The notes beneath the pieces are model-generated. The model made no database searches and had not been told where the DNA came from. It was given only the letters and a program-made list of their open reading frames with translations. A DNA stretch of 5,939 nucleotides, taken from Pseudomonadota bacterium. Lineage in GTDB: Bacteria; Pseudomonadota; Zetaproteobacteria; Mariprofundales; Mariprofundaceae. Positions within the stretch are counted from its first letter, which is position 1, and each line of letters begins with the position of its first letter. The position numbers and the translations under genes were made by a program. Shown piece after piece: positions 5,492 to 5,939 of this stretch. The stretch covers positions 4,722 to 10,660 of the forward strand of contig NVTQ01000063.1 in assembly GCA_002401635.1 (NCBI GenBank), in the 5' to 3' direction.

Positions 5492-5939
5492 CTTCACCCG
5501 CACCGCAACAAGACCTCACTGCCTATGTAAATGGTGCATTTATAGCTCTTGAAGATGCCACCATTCATATTGAAGACCGTGGTTTTCAATTTGCCGATGG
5601 TATTTATGAAGTTGTAGCATGTTTTGCAGGTAATTTTCTTGATTTACAAGCGCATTTGGATCGTTTGCAACGCTCATGTGAAGGTGTACGTATTCCATTG
5701 CCATGTAGCTTGGATAAAATGGCTGCATTGGTGCAGGAAACCTATGAGCGCAACCCCTTTGAAGATGCCATGGTGTATATTCAAATCACCCGTGGTGCGG
5801 CTCCCCGCTCACACTTACCACAAGGTGAGCTAACACCAACATTGATCATCACATCTCGTTTGTTACCCAAACCAACCGATGCCAAATTAGCATCGGGTGT
5901 CAAAGCCATCACGCTGCAAGATATTCGCTGGAAACATTG
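5488..5939 (+). CDS. dat: D-amino acid aminotransferase (fold type IV), N-terminal part
   Basis: The first 150 codons are present and the 3' end lies beyond the window. The enzyme is PLP-dependent and interconverts D-Ala and D-Glu with their keto acids in the cytoplasm. Family landmarks line up with the Bacillus D-amino acid transaminase: DRGFQFADGIYEVV (30-43), with Y40 and E41 matching Y31 and E32; HLDRL (56-60), with R59 matching the PLP phosphate-binding R50; and RGAAPRSH (102-109), with R107 and H109 matching the carboxylate-binding R98 and H100. That last pair favours a D-amino acid enzyme over a branched-chain aminotransferase or 4-amino-4-deoxychorismate lyase. The segment QDIRWKH (144-150) leads toward the catalytic lysine, which would fall just past the edge and cannot be checked. 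The ATGA overlap with dacC indicates translational coupling. Confidence 0.9.
   Translation, partial: MTSPAPQQDLTAYVNGAFIALEDATIHIEDRGFQFADGIYEVVACFAGNFLDLQAHLDRLQRSCEGVRIPLPCSLDKMAALVQETYERNPFEDAMVYIQITRGAAPRSHLPQGELTPTLIITSRLLPKPTDAKLASGVKAITLQDIRWKH

Overview
The window looks like an ordinary chromosomal stretch from a Gram-negative proteobacterium. The evidence is an outer-membrane lipoprotein with a SPOR domain, a periplasmic MltB-type lytic transglycosylase, a Sec-exported PBP5-type carboxypeptidase, and the order mltB-rlpA-...-dacC-dat, which resembles the cell-wall cluster upstream of ybeD-lipB-lipA in many gammaproteobacteria and relatives. Base composition is slightly AT-rich by eye. 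I cannot place the genus; a low-GC gammaproteobacterium or a zetaproteobacterium would both fit. I saw no mobile element, CRISPR array, tRNA, rRNA or defence system.

Layout. On the minus strand, positions 1-572 hold most of a spermidine-synthase-like methyltransferase that runs off the left edge. Just upstream of it, on the same strand, is a possible 45-residue gene (596-733). A divergent control region follows, with a perfect 12-bp palindrome and a minus-strand promoter candidate. From 818 to the right edge every confident gene is on the plus strand and tightly packed: mltB (818-1843), rlpA (1836-2684, 8-nt overlap), a 166-bp gap, a LOG-family Rossmann protein (2851-3384), an RluA-type pseudouridine synthase (3384-4259, 1-nt overlap), dacC (start corrected to 4304; ends 5491) and the first half of dat (5488 to the edge, 4-nt overlap).

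How the genes fit together. MltB and RlpA cleave glycan strands, DacC removes the terminal D-Ala of stem peptides, and Dat interconverts D-Ala and D-Glu in the cytoplasm. The plus strand therefore reads as a murein remodelling and D-amino-acid cluster. The LOG-pseudouridine synthase pair sits inside it with no obvious link to cell-wall chemistry.

The observations most worth a second look are the start region of mltB and the minus-strand 45-residue ORF. At mltB, a well-spaced ribosome binding site serves a 16-codon overlapping reading frame whose stop overlaps an internal ATG, so a Tat-type and a Sec-type form of the enzyme could both be made. No clearly new multi-gene system is visible.
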